The translations under genes were made by a program, and so were the position numbers. The notes under the pieces are model-generated. The model did no database searches and was not told the origin of the DNA. It saw only the letters and a program-made list of their open reading frames with translations. From Ruminococcus sp. (GTDB taxonomy: Bacteria; Bacillota; Clostridia; Oscillospirales; Acutalibacteraceae), in contig JAILPC010000110.1 in assembly GCA_024690465.1 (NCBI GenBank), positions 1 through 39,801 of the forward strand: a DNA stretch of 39,801 nucleotides. Reading direction: 5' to 3'. Below are positions 1 to 9,867 of the stretch, in pieces; position 1 is the stretch's first letter, and the number at the start of each line of letters is the position of its first letter.

Positions 1-1921
1 TCAGTTCGAAGAAGTCTTCCCGATTTTGATTCGTGAATACCATCTGGTCATCCATTTTTTCGTAGATACCTTTAACAGTTCTGTTGCTGTGGGAACCGCA
101 ATATACCGTGCCGTTCTGAACAGCCCAGCCACCGAATCGTATGGATTCTCTATTTCCGTTGTTTGTATAATACGTTTCGGGATTAGAATTTTTTTTCTTT
201 TTATATCGGGATTCAAAAGCATCCAGGAGCCATACGTCTCGCAGATTCGCGCCGTATTTCACCTGTTTTGTATAGTAATAATACGTGTAATTGCCGAGAG
301 TTACAGTATCGGTATTGAGCGTGCCCGCGTATTTCGGGACAATCTGCGGCACTCCGTCAGCAACTGTTACACAGTTTGCCCATTCGGCTGCTTCAAGCCT
401 TCCCTGCTGGGTGCCTGAGGTATTTGTGGAATACGGGCTTGTGCTGCCTGATAAATAAACTCTGTTATTTGAATCTGTGCGTGCGTAGAAAAATTTAAGT
501 GTAAACGGCTTTCTCTTATAGAAAACATTAAAACGCGTGCTGCCGTCACCCGCAACCGTAACAGTCGTATCTGTTACATGGGTGTCAGAGGCGTTAGCGC
601 CTGATGTGACGAGCTCATAATACTTTCCTTTGCCCGCAAGACCTTCGCTGGTACCCTTACTGATGTCATTGAAGTCAATGATTCTGTTGTTAGAATCATA
701 TTTATACACCTGAGCGTCGGGATCATAGCTCGGGTCATCGGGGTCGGGATCGGCGTTGCGCGGATCGTCTGGATTCGCGTAATTCAGATTGAAGTCGAAC
801 AAATCCTTGATTTTTATATTTGTTCTTGCTGATCTGGGTTTTGGTGTTTCTTTGCCTTCGTCATATGCTTTCTGTGCATAGTTGCGGACTTGCGTATCAG
901 CGGTAATAGTCATACCCGAAGTGACAGGTGTTCTTTGATTGTTGATGTATACATTTTTGAAGTCTCTTACTGCAATAGTTTTGTAGTTGTCGTCCTCGGC
1001 GTTCTCAACCCAGTAAACTACAGAGAAGCTTGTCGAACCCGGACCCCATACAGCCTTGTAATAGGTGTTCTTGGCGGGAACTACCTGATCGCCTGTGAGC
1101 TGAATAAGGTTCTGGACGGTCGTCGCCGTTGCTTCGTCAATTATATTGCCGCTCGAATCTATATAGTGCCAGTAATTACCGTAATCACCTTTGGTTGAAT
1201 CTTTGTCGGTACGCGCCCAGCCTAAAAATGTGTAGCCCAGACGCTCGGGATTTTCGATACGATAAACCGTCTGATACTTCGCGTATACAGGCTCAACGCC
1301 GTAACCGCCTTCGCCAAGGTCGAAGCCGACTGTGTAGTAGTTGCGGTCATAGTAAACTCTGAACACGGTTGAACCGTCGGCGGCAATCGCGTCAGGCTCG
1401 TGGAACAGGTTCGTAAAACCTGTAATCTCAACATTCTCGAGATTAGTCGGGCTGTCGCCTGTGTATCCGTAAAGGTTTTTATTAGCTTCTGTTAAGTCGC
1501 TGTCCAATGTGTAGAGGTCGTCATAGATATTTTGTTTGTAATACCTGGCGGCATAGTGAGTAAGATCCGCGAGATAGTAGACTGTTTTAGTCTCGTTGCT
1601 TTGGAGAGACGCTATATTGAAAGAAGTCTTTTTCTGCTCGGTACCGTTTGCGGGAAGAGTGGACGGGTCATCGCCTTCGATTATCGCCATAGGCACATAT
1701 CCGCTGATGTTAGGGTTGGTGACCTCGATATCTACGCTTGCACCGTCTGTGAAAGTCGCGATGTACGGGTCATGAGCAGGTGTGCCGTCAACGAAGCAAT
1801 AGTTGATGCGGACAGAGTGATAGCTTGTCGCGCTGACGATAACCGTGGCAACAACCGCGCCGATAAGAAACATCAGCAAAGCAAAAACATACAGTGCCGA
1901 TTTCTTAAAACACCTTAACAT
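1..1921 (-). CDS. Partial secreted/surface protein with InlB B-repeat (Flg_new/Listeria-Bacteroides)-like modules; continues beyond left edge
   Basis: Minus-strand frame open from ATG at 1921..1919 to the window edge (absent from the ORF track because no stop lies in the window). N-term MLRCFKKSALYVFALLMFLIGAVVATVIVSATS (signal/TM); contains FRVYYDRNYYTVGFDLGEGGYGVEPVYAKYQTVYRIENPERLGYTFLGWARTD, typical of InlB B-repeats. SD aaaggagatgagg upstream. Confidence 0.88.
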   Translation of the reverse strand, partial: MLRCFKKSALYVFALLMFLIGAVVATVIVSATSYHSVRINYCFVDGTPAHDPYIATFTDGASVDIEVTNPNISGYVPMAIIEGDDPSTLPANGTEQKKTSFNIASLQSNETKTVYYLADLTHYAARYYKQNIYDDLYTLDSDLTEANKNLYGYTGDSPTNLENVEITGFTNLFHEPDAIAADGSTVFRVYYDRNYYTVGFDLGEGGYGVEPVYAKYQTVYRIENPERLGYTFLGWARTDKDSTKGDYGNYWHYIDSSGNIIDEATATTVQNLIQLTGDQVVPAKNTYYKAVWGPGSTSFSVVYWVENAEDDNYKTIAVRDFKNVYINNQRTPVTSGMTITADTQVRNYAQKAYDEGKETPKPRSARTNIKIKDLFDFNLNYANPDDPRNADPDPDDPSYDPDAQVYKYDSNNRIIDFNDISKGTSEGLAGKGKYYELVTSGANASDTHVTDTTVTVAGDGSTRFNVFYKRKPFTLKFFYARTDSNNRVYLSGSTSPYSTNTSGTQQGRLEAAEWANCVTVADGVPQIVPKYAGTLNTDTVTLGNYTYYYYTKQVKYGANLRDVWLLDAFESRYKKKKNSNPETYYTNNGNRESIRFGGWAVQNGTVYCGSHSNRTVKGIYEKMDDQMVFTNQNREDFFEL

Positions 1922-2007
1922 TTCCTCATCTCCTTTACAAAATCATTGCGGATTTTCGATGCGAAAATTGACCTGAAATCCGCTTCTTTTTCTGGTTTTC
2001 GCTTTCT

Positions 2008-2036
2008 ATTATAGCTCTTTTTCACAAAATATTCAA
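2008..2036 (-). promoter_or_regulatory. Sigma-70-like promoter for the minus-strand surface protein
   Basis: On minus strand: TTGAAT - 17 nt - TATAAT, about 80 nt upstream of the 1921 start. Confidence 0.6.
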
Positions 2037-2349
2037 TGAATTATATATAAAATGCCGATTTCGAGAAAAGTTTGTTAATTCCTACAAAGAAAATAGCATT
2101 TAACTCTTTCTGTTTTACAGATTGAATACCGTAATAACAGAAATGACAAAATAGTACACAAATATCTATAGCGCAATATTATTCCGTTGTGCGTTATGAC
2201 GAAACAGATTTTCGCTAAAAAGCTTGTTCGTGAAAAAGCTATCAGAACCGACAAGACCGAAAAAAGCGCACCCTGCTCTTGCAAAAAACACTGTTTTGTG
2301 ATTAAATGATACTTGAAACAATAACTCAGAAAGAAAAGAGTGAAGGATT

Positions 2350-3081
2350 ATGTTTAACGCTGAAAAAGTCAAAAACGAGTGTGTGCAGTGGATACGCGAT
2401 TTCTTTGAGAACAACGGCAGAGACTGCAACGCCGTTCTGGGAATTTCAGGCGGCAAGGACAGCTCTATTGTCGCGGCGCTTTGTGTTGAGGCGCTCAGCA
2501 GAGACAGAGTAATCGGCGTTCTTATGCCGAACGGTGAACAGGCGGATATTGACAAAGCGCTGCTGCTCGTTGATTTTCTCAAAATCAAACACTATGTTGT
2601 CAACATCAAGGAAGCGGTTGACGGCATAATAAACAGTATTCCGTTTGAGCTCAGCGAACAGAGCAGAACAAATCTTCCGCCGAGAATCCGTATGTCCACG
2701 CTCTACGCGATATCCCAGAGCAACAACGGCAGAGTGGCGAACACCTGCAATCTCTCTGAGGACTGGGTTGGCTATTCAACACGTTACGGCGACAGCGTCG
2801 GCGATTTCAGTCCGTGCTCGAACATTACGGTTGACGAAATGAAACAAATCGGCAGACTGCTCGGGCTTCCCGCTGCGCTGGTAGACAAGGTTCCGACCGA
2901 CGGATTATGCGGACAGACTGACGAGGAAAAACTCGGCTTTACCTACGCTGAGCTCGACAGATATATCCGCACGGGAGAGATTGACAATCCCGAGAGCAAA
3001 GAGAAAATTGACAGGCTCCACAAAATGAATCTCTTTAAGCTTTCCGTTATGCCTTCTTTTGACCCGAAAATTAAGTATTAG
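2350..3081 (+). CDS. nadE: NAD(+) synthase (NadE)
   Basis: AVLGISGGKDSSIVAAL PP-loop (SGGxDS), PNGEQADIDKA, NTCNLSEDWVGYSTRYGDSVGDFSP, DKVPTDGLCGQTDEEKLGFTYAELDRYI; SD gaagga. Confidence 0.93.
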   Translation: MFNAEKVKNECVQWIRDFFENNGRDCNAVLGISGGKDSSIVAALCVEALSRDRVIGVLMPNGEQADIDKALLLVDFLKIKHYVVNIKEAVDGIINSIPFELSEQSRTNLPPRIRMSTLYAISQSNNGRVANTCNLSEDWVGYSTRYGDSVGDFSPCSNITVDEMKQIGRLLGLPAALVDKVPTDGLCGQTDEEKLGFTYAELDRYIRTGEIDNPESKEKIDRLHKMNLFKLSVMPSFDPKIKY

Positions 3082-3106
3082 TTTCTCTTTTTACGATTGA
3101 TATTTA

Positions 3107-3135
3107 TTGCTTTTGGGCATTCTGTGTGTTATACT
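3107..3135 (+). promoter_or_regulatory. Putative sigma-70-like promoter
   Basis: TTGCTT - 17 nt - TATACT upstream of the 3218 CDS. Confidence 0.45.
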
Positions 3136-3217
3136 GAACTAAAGCGAAAGCTTTACGCCTTATCTGCCCACGGTAAGGTTGTAGAGAATTTAATGACTGT
3201 TTGTGGGCGGAAAGGCA

Positions 3218-3760
3218 ATGGCGATTAATATGAGTACTAAACTTGCGGACAAGGTTAATCAGGCTTACGGTTTGTGTGATGAACTCGACGGTCTTGGCTA
3301 CGGTATCGGTTACGGCTATAAGGAGAGAGATTCTCTCAAGGCAGAATTTGTTACGTTTATTCTGTACTTTTCTATGGCAGACGGAGAAATAACCGACAAA
3401 GACGCGGAATTTCTCAAAGATTGTCTTGATGTTGAGCAGGACAAAGAGATGATGACGAATCTCTATAACGTAATGTGCAGGGACAATATTGTATATCAGG
3501 AAAAGGATTACGGCGCTCAGGTTCCCGCAACCATATTATCCTATGTTGACAAGGACAACAGGATTTATGCTTCGTCGGGCGACGACAGCAAATCTGTGGC
3601 GGGGTTTGTCGCCGATGTGTATAATTCCATAGGCAATGAATTATTAGCCGACGCAAGCGATGAAGTCAAAAGTAAGCTTTCGTTGTTTATGAACCGCATT
3701 GTTGATTATATTCACGAAAATCTGGCATATGACAATCCCTGCGATTTTGATGTAAAATAA
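3218..3760 (+). CDS. TerB-like (tellurite-resistance-family fold) protein, function unknown
   Basis: Start ATG 3218 after SD-like ggcggaaagg; LKAEFVTFILYFSMADGEITDKDAEFLKDCL resembles the TerB acidic 'ADGEI...E...L' motif. Confidence 0.6.
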   Translation: MAINMSTKLADKVNQAYGLCDELDGLGYGIGYGYKERDSLKAEFVTFILYFSMADGEITDKDAEFLKDCLDVEQDKEMMTNLYNVMCRDNIVYQEKDYGAQVPATILSYVDKDNRIYASSGDDSKSVAGFVADVYNSIGNELLADASDEVKSKLSLFMNRIVDYIHENLAYDNPCDFDVK

Positions 3761-3783
3761 TCAACTTAAGCCTAATCGGAAAG

Positions 3784-3818
3784 CCCTGTCGGAAAGTTTG
3801 ATTTTGACAGGGTTTTAT
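3784..3818 (+). terminator. Rho-independent terminator after the TerB-like gene
   Basis: CCCTGTC (3784-3790) pairs with GACAGGG (3806-3812), followed by TTTTATT. Confidence 0.65.
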
Positions 3819-3831
3819 TGTATGTTTTTTA

Positions 3832-3860
3832 TTTACAAAGAGGCTTACATAGTGTATTAT
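3832..3860 (+). promoter_or_regulatory. Sigma-70-like promoter for GNAT gene
   Basis: TTTACA - 17 nt - TATTAT, about 28 nt upstream of the TTG start at 3888. Confidence 0.6.
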
Positions 3861-3887
3861 TTAGATGTTAAATTTTAAAACAGGAGT

Positions 3888-4334
3888 TTGGTTTTGGATA
3901 ATACAAAAGTGCTCAGAGCGGAAGAAACATGGCAGAAAGCAGGCGCGTTTTTTGTCAGAATTCAGGGCATGAACCGCCAATATCATATATCACTCAAAGA
4001 AGAATTTGACGAGCATGACGAAGAGAGCAAATATATAGTTCTGCTCAAGGATGAATACCCCGTTGCGACATGCCGTTTTTATGAAATAAACAGCGACAGC
4101 GTGATGCTGGGACGTGTCGTTGTTCTGCCCGAGTACCGCGAACAGCATCTCGGCAAAGAGGTTATTAACGAAGCGGCGGCATGGATTAAAGAGCTGGGAT
4201 ACAAGAGCATCATAATTGAAGCCCGCGTTGAGGTGGTCGGCTTTTATGAAAAGCTCGGATTTACCATGGTCGATGACGAGGTAATAAAAAGCTGGAATTT
4301 TGATTGCAGAAAGATGATAAAGGTAATCGATTGA
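3888..4334 (+). CDS. GNAT-family N-acetyltransferase
   Basis: TTG start; VMLGRVVVLPEYREQHLGKEVINEAAAWIKELGYKSIIIEARVEVVGFYEKLGF is a GNAT acetyl-CoA-binding region. Confidence 0.88.
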   Translation: MVLDNTKVLRAEETWQKAGAFFVRIQGMNRQYHISLKEEFDEHDEESKYIVLLKDEYPVATCRFYEINSDSVMLGRVVVLPEYREQHLGKEVINEAAAWIKELGYKSIIIEARVEVVGFYEKLGFTMVDDEVIKSWNFDCRKMIKVID

Positions 4335-4380
4335 GCGTATTATTCAATGTCCCGATAATGATAATCACGGAGGAAAAAAG

Positions 4381-6315
4381 ATGAAAAGAATTGTCAGCGG
4401 TTTTCTGATTGTTTTAATTTTTTGTCTGGTTTTTGCAGGCTGCGAGACATCAGAGAACGCGTCGAATCTGCCGAAGACCGCGTCTGAGGCGCTTGATAAG
4501 CTGTTTACAACCATTGACTTGATGGACGCGACCGTAACGGAGCTTCAGGCGGAAATGAAGGCGGGAAACGTTACGTCGGAACAGTTGACGCAGATGTATA
4601 TTGACAGAATCAAAGCTTACGACGCAAAGCTCAAGCTCAACTCGATTATTTGCCTAAATCCCAACGCGCTTAAAGACGCAAAGAAGCTTGACAGCGAACG
4701 CGGCAAAGGAAAGGTGCGCGGAAAGCTGCACGGTATTCCGATTGTCGTGAAGGCAAATTATGATGTTGCGGGCATGGCGACCTCGGCGGGAGCAAACGTG
4801 CTTGCGGGGATGATTGCGAAGGAAGATTCATACGCGGTCAAAAAGCTGAGAGACGCGGGAGCCGTGATTCTTGCTCAGGCTAATATGTCGGAATTCGCTT
4901 ATTCCTCAACTTCGTCCAGGTCAACGCTCGGCGGCTTCGTCCATAACGCTTATGACACGAGCAAAACTCCCGCGGGTTCTTCGGGAGGTTCCGCGGTAGC
5001 AGTGACATGCAGCTTCGCGGCTGCGGGAATCGGAACGGACACGGGCGGTTCGATAAGAAATCCGTCATCTTTTGCAAATCTGTACGGAATACGCCCGTCA
5101 AAGGGCTTGACCTCCGCAAGCGGAATTCTGCCGCTCGCGACGTATAAAGACACTTCGGGCCCTTTGGCGCGAACAGCCGAAGATATGGCGGTTATGCTTG
5201 AGACCATGGCGGGAACGGACGAAAAGGACGACTACACGGTAGAAGCTGACGCGAACAAGCTTTTGGGTGACGGCTATACAAAGCACCTGTCGGAAAACGC
5301 GCTTAAGGGAATGAGGATAGGCTATCTGAAAAGCTCGTTATCTTTTGCCGCAATGAAAGGCAACGAGTATGTATATGCCTCACCCAACGATAAGATTGAC
5401 GAGATGCTCAACAGAACTCTTGCAAACTTTACAAAAGCAGGAGCGGAGCTTGTGGATATTTCCAAATACCTTTCGGACGATAAAATCGATTCGATTTCAA
5501 AAGGAATTTCGACAGAAACGTTTGAATATGATATCAACAAATATCTCAGCAAAAAGGGAGAGAGCGCAAAGTATAAAACGCTCAAGGAGCTCATGGAGTC
5601 AGGCAGAGATAATACGACAAATATGTATCTGAACTGGGTTGCGAGTGATTATGACAGTTTTGCGGATTCATTCAAAAACACAAAGAATCCGTATACATAC
5701 AAAGAAGGTTCATACCAAAGAATTCCCGCGTGGGACAGGGTTAAAGACGGCAGAGCTGAGATTTCAAAGATTCTGAAGGCTCACAAAATCGACGCTGTAA
5801 TGTACCTGAATTATTTTAATGTCGCGGCAAAAGAAGATTTCACCGTGGACAGCAGCGCCTACAATCCCGCCGAGTACGATATGGTGTTCGGACCGAAGTT
5901 TGGTCTGCCCGAGATTTCGCTTCCAATGGGCTTTTCCGACACCGACAGCAATTACAAGTCGGAGATGCCGCTCGGTTTATCTGTTTTTTCTGATTTCGGA
6001 CAGGAAAAAACGCTGATGAATATTGCCTATGCCTACGAAAAACAGGCGGGAGAAATCATCAGAAGAACGCCCGAGAATACGCCCGCGCTTGAGGATACAA
6101 GGCTAAACACGTTCCTTTCGTGTCTGATTGATTTAGTTTATTCCGTTGATTATTCAAAGTATCTGAACCCAAAGCCCGAGGGCAAAGTCAGGATTATGAT
6201 GAGCGCCTGCGAAAAGGCGGAAAAAGTCGACCTCAAAGACCCTTACGCGACTTATGAGGCGGCACAAAAACTTGCCGAAGCATATGACAGAGTAATCGAA
6301 GCTATGACAAAATAA
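4381..6315 (+). CDS. Amidase-signature-family lipoprotein
   Basis: Lipobox LIFCLVFAGC; IPIVVKANYDVAGMATSAGA, TPAGSSGGSAVAVTCSFAAAGIGTDTGGSIRNPSSFANLYGIRPSKG (Ser-cisSer-Lys amidase signature); SD ggagg. Confidence 0.9.
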   Translation: MKRIVSGFLIVLIFCLVFAGCETSENASNLPKTASEALDKLFTTIDLMDATVTELQAEMKAGNVTSEQLTQMYIDRIKAYDAKLKLNSIICLNPNALKDAKKLDSERGKGKVRGKLHGIPIVVKANYDVAGMATSAGANVLAGMIAKEDSYAVKKLRDAGAVILAQANMSEFAYSSTSSRSTLGGFVHNAYDTSKTPAGSSGGSAVAVTCSFAAAGIGTDTGGSIRNPSSFANLYGIRPSKGLTSASGILPLATYKDTSGPLARTAEDMAVMLETMAGTDEKDDYTVEADANKLLGDGYTKHLSENALKGMRIGYLKSSLSFAAMKGNEYVYASPNDKIDEMLNRTLANFTKAGAELVDISKYLSDDKIDSISKGISTETFEYDINKYLSKKGESAKYKTLKELMESGRDNTTNMYLNWVASDYDSFADSFKNTKNPYTYKEGSYQRIPAWDRVKDGRAEISKILKAHKIDAVMYLNYFNVAAKEDFTVDSSAYNPAEYDMVFGPKFGLPEISLPMGFSDTDSNYKSEMPLGLSVFSDFGQEKTLMNIAYAYEKQAGEIIRRTPENTPALEDTRLNTFLSCLIDLVYSVDYSKYLNPKPEGKVRIMMSACEKAEKVDLKDPYATYEAAQKLAEAYDRVIEAMTK

Positions 6316-6375
6316 AGGCATCTGTATATACGGAAATTAATATGTTTGTAAAAACCGAAAAAACAAGTAAAAAAG

Positions 6376-6407
6376 AGAACAGATACGGTCTTTTCCGTAT
6401 CTGTTCT
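6376..6407. terminator. Bidirectional intrinsic terminator between convergent amidase and tex genes
   Basis: GAACAGATACGG (6377-6388) / CCGTATCTGTTC (6395-6406), perfect 12-bp stem, 6-nt loop, A-rich on the left and T-rich on the right. Confidence 0.8.
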
Positions 6408-6427
6408 TTGCGATTTAATCTGTGCTG

Positions 6428-8578
6428 TTACGTTGTGCGCATTGTCAGCGAGATTCTGTTCTTCTTTACGTCAACCGAAAGGATTTTGACTTTTACGATA
6501 TCGCCGACCTTTAGCACCTCGGACGGATGTTTGAGGTATCTGTCGCAGATTTGTGATATGTGAACAAGTCCGTCCTGGTGAACGCCTATATCAACAAACG
6601 CTCCGAAGTCGATAACGTTGCGAACTGTACCCGTAAGCTCCATTCCTTCGCTGAGATCGCTGATGTCGAGTACATCGGTGCGGAGCATGGGTTTCGGCAT
6701 TTCGTCACGCGGGTCGCGTCCCGGTTTTGAAAGCTCTTGGATAATGTCGAGAAGTGTCGGAAGTCCTATGCCGAGTTTTACGGCAAGGTCCTTTGTTCCG
6801 AACCGTATCGACTTTGAGGGAAGGTCGTTGAATTTGGCGGTTTTTATCTCTTGGTCAGAGTATCCGACAGATTTAAGAAGCTCTTTTGCCGTAGCGTAGC
6901 TCTCGGGATGAACTCCCGTGTTGTCGAGCGGATTGCGGCTTTCGGGAACGCGCAGGAATCCCGCGCACTGTTCAAACGCTTTCGGACCGAGCTTGGGAAC
7001 CTTCTTGAGCTCCGCGCGTGAGCTGAAAGCTCCGTTTTCTTCCCGGTAAGCAACAATGTTTTTGCACACGGTTGAGTTAAGTCCCGATACTCTCAGAAGC
7101 AGGGCAGGAGAGGCGGTGTTCAAGTCCGCGCCGACTGAGTTTACACAGTCCTCAACAACGCCGTCAAGCGTTTCTCCGAGACGTTTTTGGGGCATATCGT
7201 GCTGATACTGACCGACTCCGATTGCTTTAGGTTCAATCTTAACCAGCTCCGCGAGCGGGTCCTGAAGCCTTCTTGCTATTGATACCGCGCTTCTGAGCGT
7301 CAGGTCGAGCTCAGGCAGCTCTGCCGCGGCAAGCTTTGAGGCGGAATATACCGACGCGCCTGCCTCGCTGACCACCATGTAATAAACTTTGTGATCGGCT
7401 TCCTTGATTGCGTCGGCGGCAAAAATCTCTGTTTCCTTGCTCGCCGTGCCGTTGCCGATTGAGATAATGTCAACGTTGTGTTTCTTTATGAGCTCGAGCA
7501 GTTTTCTCTTTGACTGCGCGATTTTCGCTTCGGAATGAGTGGGATAGATTACAGCTGTGTCGAGCACCTTGCCTGTGTCGTCCACAACCGCGACCTTACA
7601 GCCTGTGCGGTAACCCGGGTCGAGTCCGAGCACGGTTTTGCCCTTAATCGGCGGCTGCATAAGGAGCTGCTTGAGGTTAACCGCGAACACCTTCATGGCG
7701 TTTTCATCCGCGGTTTCTGTCAGCTCGGAACGGATTTCGCGCTCGATAGACGGGAAAATAAGTCTTGTGTACGCGTCTTCTCCCGCGGCTCTCAGAATTT
7801 CAGAGCACAGGGAATTTGTGCCCTTGTCGAGCTCGCGGTTGATTACACTCAGAGGTTCTTCGCTGTCCAGCGCGAGACTGACCTTGAGAAAGCCCTCTTT
7901 TTCGCCTCTGTTTACCGCGAGAATACGGTGCCCAGCAATCTTCTTTACGGCCTCGGAATAGTCGTAATAGTTGGTGTATACGCTGTCCTGATTTTCGTCA
8001 GACGCAACGGATTTCAACGATGCGCTATTGCGGAAAATCACGCGCAGCTTTTTGCGGATTTCAACGTTGTCGGAGAGCTGCTCCGCGATAATATCCATAG
8101 CGCCGTTGAGCGCGTCCTGAGCGGTGGGAACTTCTTTTTCTTCGTTGATAAATTCCTCCGCGTATTCCAAGGGGATAAAGCCGTCTTCCTGCTTTATAAT
8201 CTCGAGCGCGAGCGGCTCAAGACCGCGCTCCTTGGCGATAGAAGCTCTTGTTTTTCTCTTGGGTTTGAACGGACGGTAAATATCCTCAAGCTCGCTCAGA
8301 GTCTGAGCTTTGTCGAGAGCCGAGCTTATTTCGTCCGTCAGCTTTTCCTGTCCGTTAATCAGCTCTCGGATTTCTTCTCTGCGCTTGTCGAGACCGCGCA
8401 GATAATTGAGCTTGTCGCTGAACTGACGGATAAGCTGGTCGTCCATAGAGCCGTGCAGTTCCTTACGGTAACGCGCGATAAACGGAATGGTGTTGCCGTC
8501 GTCGAGCAGATTGATTATGTTCTGCGCGTACTCCTCTTTGATGTCGAATAATTGCGATAATGTTGCTGAATAATCCAT
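6428..8578 (-). CDS. tex: Tex-family RNA-binding transcription accessory protein (S1 domain)
   Basis: IPFIARYRKELHGSMDDQLIRQF, VLGLDPGYRTGCKVAVVDDTGKVLDT, KVYYMVVSEAGASVYSASKLAAAELPELDLTLRSAVSIARRLQDPLAELVKIEPKAIGVGQYQHDM, C-terminal S1 domain GTVRNVIDFGAFVDIGVHQDGLVHISQI. Start chosen at 8578 (SD agagagg); the track start is 8614. Confidence 0.95.
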   Translation of the reverse strand: MDYSATLSQLFDIKEEYAQNIINLLDDGNTIPFIARYRKELHGSMDDQLIRQFSDKLNYLRGLDKRREEIRELINGQEKLTDEISSALDKAQTLSELEDIYRPFKPKRKTRASIAKERGLEPLALEIIKQEDGFIPLEYAEEFINEEKEVPTAQDALNGAMDIIAEQLSDNVEIRKKLRVIFRNSASLKSVASDENQDSVYTNYYDYSEAVKKIAGHRILAVNRGEKEGFLKVSLALDSEEPLSVINRELDKGTNSLCSEILRAAGEDAYTRLIFPSIEREIRSELTETADENAMKVFAVNLKQLLMQPPIKGKTVLGLDPGYRTGCKVAVVDDTGKVLDTAVIYPTHSEAKIAQSKRKLLELIKKHNVDIISIGNGTASKETEIFAADAIKEADHKVYYMVVSEAGASVYSASKLAAAELPELDLTLRSAVSIARRLQDPLAELVKIEPKAIGVGQYQHDMPQKRLGETLDGVVEDCVNSVGADLNTASPALLLRVSGLNSTVCKNIVAYREENGAFSSRAELKKVPKLGPKAFEQCAGFLRVPESRNPLDNTGVHPESYATAKELLKSVGYSDQEIKTAKFNDLPSKSIRFGTKDLAVKLGIGLPTLLDIIQELSKPGRDPRDEMPKPMLRTDVLDISDLSEGMELTGTVRNVIDFGAFVDIGVHQDGLVHISQICDRYLKHPSEVLKVGDIVKVKILSVDVKKNRISLTMRTT

Positions 8579-8810
8579 AGTTTGCCTCTCTTCTGAGAAA
8601 ATATCCATAGCCATTATACAGAAAAACGCTTTGATTTACAAGAGAAAGTACAGGATTTTAACAAACTAAGCGGCTTAAACATTACGTTTAAGCCGCGATT
8701 TTTACTGTTTTTTATTGCTGATGGTGATTGGTTTATCGTTAAGATTGAACTTTTTGATTATGAATAAAATCAAGTATCGGAAAATTAAACCGCATATTTT
8801 ACCTTCGACA

Positions 8811-9242
8811 CTATCTCTCCAGTGTCATCTTAACGTGAGGGATACCCGCGTCCATAAACTCGTCTGAGCAGACTTTGAAACCTTCACGCGCATAAAATCC
8901 GACAGCGTGTGTCTGTGACTCAATAATGATTTGCTTAGGCATAAAGCGTCTGTCAATCTCCTCAATTGCGTATTTCAAAAGCTTTGCGCCGAGACCGATT
9001 CCGCGCTTTGTTGTCAGTACTCTGCCCATGCGCACAACGCCTTTTTCTGTTTCAAAAGCGCGAAGATACGCGACTATCCTGTCGCCGCCTTTGCGGAAAA
9101 TATGCAGGCTGTTGTAATCGACTCCGTCGAGATCGGGATATATACACTGCTGTTCTATCACGAACACCTCAAACCTTGCCCGCAGCAGCTCGTATAATTC
9201 TGTTGTTGTCAGCTCATCAAATAGTTTTGCCGTAAAATCCAT
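8811..9242 (-). CDS. ElaA-like GNAT acetyltransferase
   Basis: LFDELTTTELYELLRARFEVFVIEQQCIYPDLDGVD...RMGRVLTTKRGIGLGAKLLKYAIEEI...AVGFYAREGFKVCSDEFMDAGIPHVKM. SD aaggaa precedes ATG 9242; the track start at 9290 overlaps the upstream CDS. Confidence 0.9.
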   Translation of the reverse strand: MDFTAKLFDELTTTELYELLRARFEVFVIEQQCIYPDLDGVDYNSLHIFRKGGDRIVAYLRAFETEKGVVRMGRVLTTKRGIGLGAKLLKYAIEEIDRRFMPKQIIIESQTHAVGFYAREGFKVCSDEFMDAGIPHVKMTLER

Positions 9243-9267
9243 TGTGCGTTCCTTGTGTTTTCTGTAA

Positions 9268-9867
9268 TTAACTGAGATCGGGCAATTCAATCACGCAGTA
9301 TTCATAAGCGTTTATTACGGTTGTTTTACCGTGTTGGGTTTTCTGCGGAATACCTGTGTTATAGTTTCTGTGGACATGACCGTGTACAAACAGACGAGGC
9401 TCGTATCTGTTCAGCAGAGTGTTAAAGCAGTCAAAACCCCTGTGAGCAATTGTTTCGAGGTCGTTCAGGTGTCTTGCGGGAGCGTGAGTAACAAGGATAT
9501 CAAAGCCCTTGTTTCTTCTTATCTGAAAATTAAGCTTCAACAACCGCCTTTTCATCTGTTTTTCGGTATACATATACTTGCCGTTACGATATTTGTGCGA
9601 ACCGCCGAGCCCCAGAAATCGTATACCTTTGTAGTTAAACACTTTGTTGTCTATGCATATGCATCCCTCGGGTTCGCGACGATTGTTTTCGTCGTGGTTG
9701 CCGTGGACATAAAGCAGCGGACAGCGCGCCATTGTTACAAGGAATTCGAGGTACTCTGTTTTTAAATCGCCGCAGGATATAATAAGGTCATATTTTTCCA
9801 GTCTGCCTTCGCTGTAATACTCGTAAAACAGCGGCGACTCAACATCCGAAACAAGCAGAATTTTCAT
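9268..9867 (-). CDS. Calcineurin-like metallophosphoesterase
   Basis: MKILLVSDVESPLF, LIISCGDLKTEYLEFLV, LYVHGNHDEN, ILVTHAPA, FVHGHVH motifs; 4-bp ATGA overlap with the upstream gene. Confidence 0.9.
   Translation of the reverse strand: MKILLVSDVESPLFYEYYSEGRLEKYDLIISCGDLKTEYLEFLVTMARCPLLYVHGNHDENNRREPEGCICIDNKVFNYKGIRFLGLGGSHKYRNGKYMYTEKQMKRRLLKLNFQIRRNKGFDILVTHAPARHLNDLETIAHRGFDCFNTLLNRYEPRLFVHGHVHRNYNTGIPQKTQHGKTTVINAYEYCVIELPDLS

Noticed and set aside
7535-8551. 338-aa + strand ORF antisense to tex
   Set aside because: Fully antisense to a strongly supported Tex CDS; composition is that of a shadow ORF (codon-bias artefact), with no recognisable domain.
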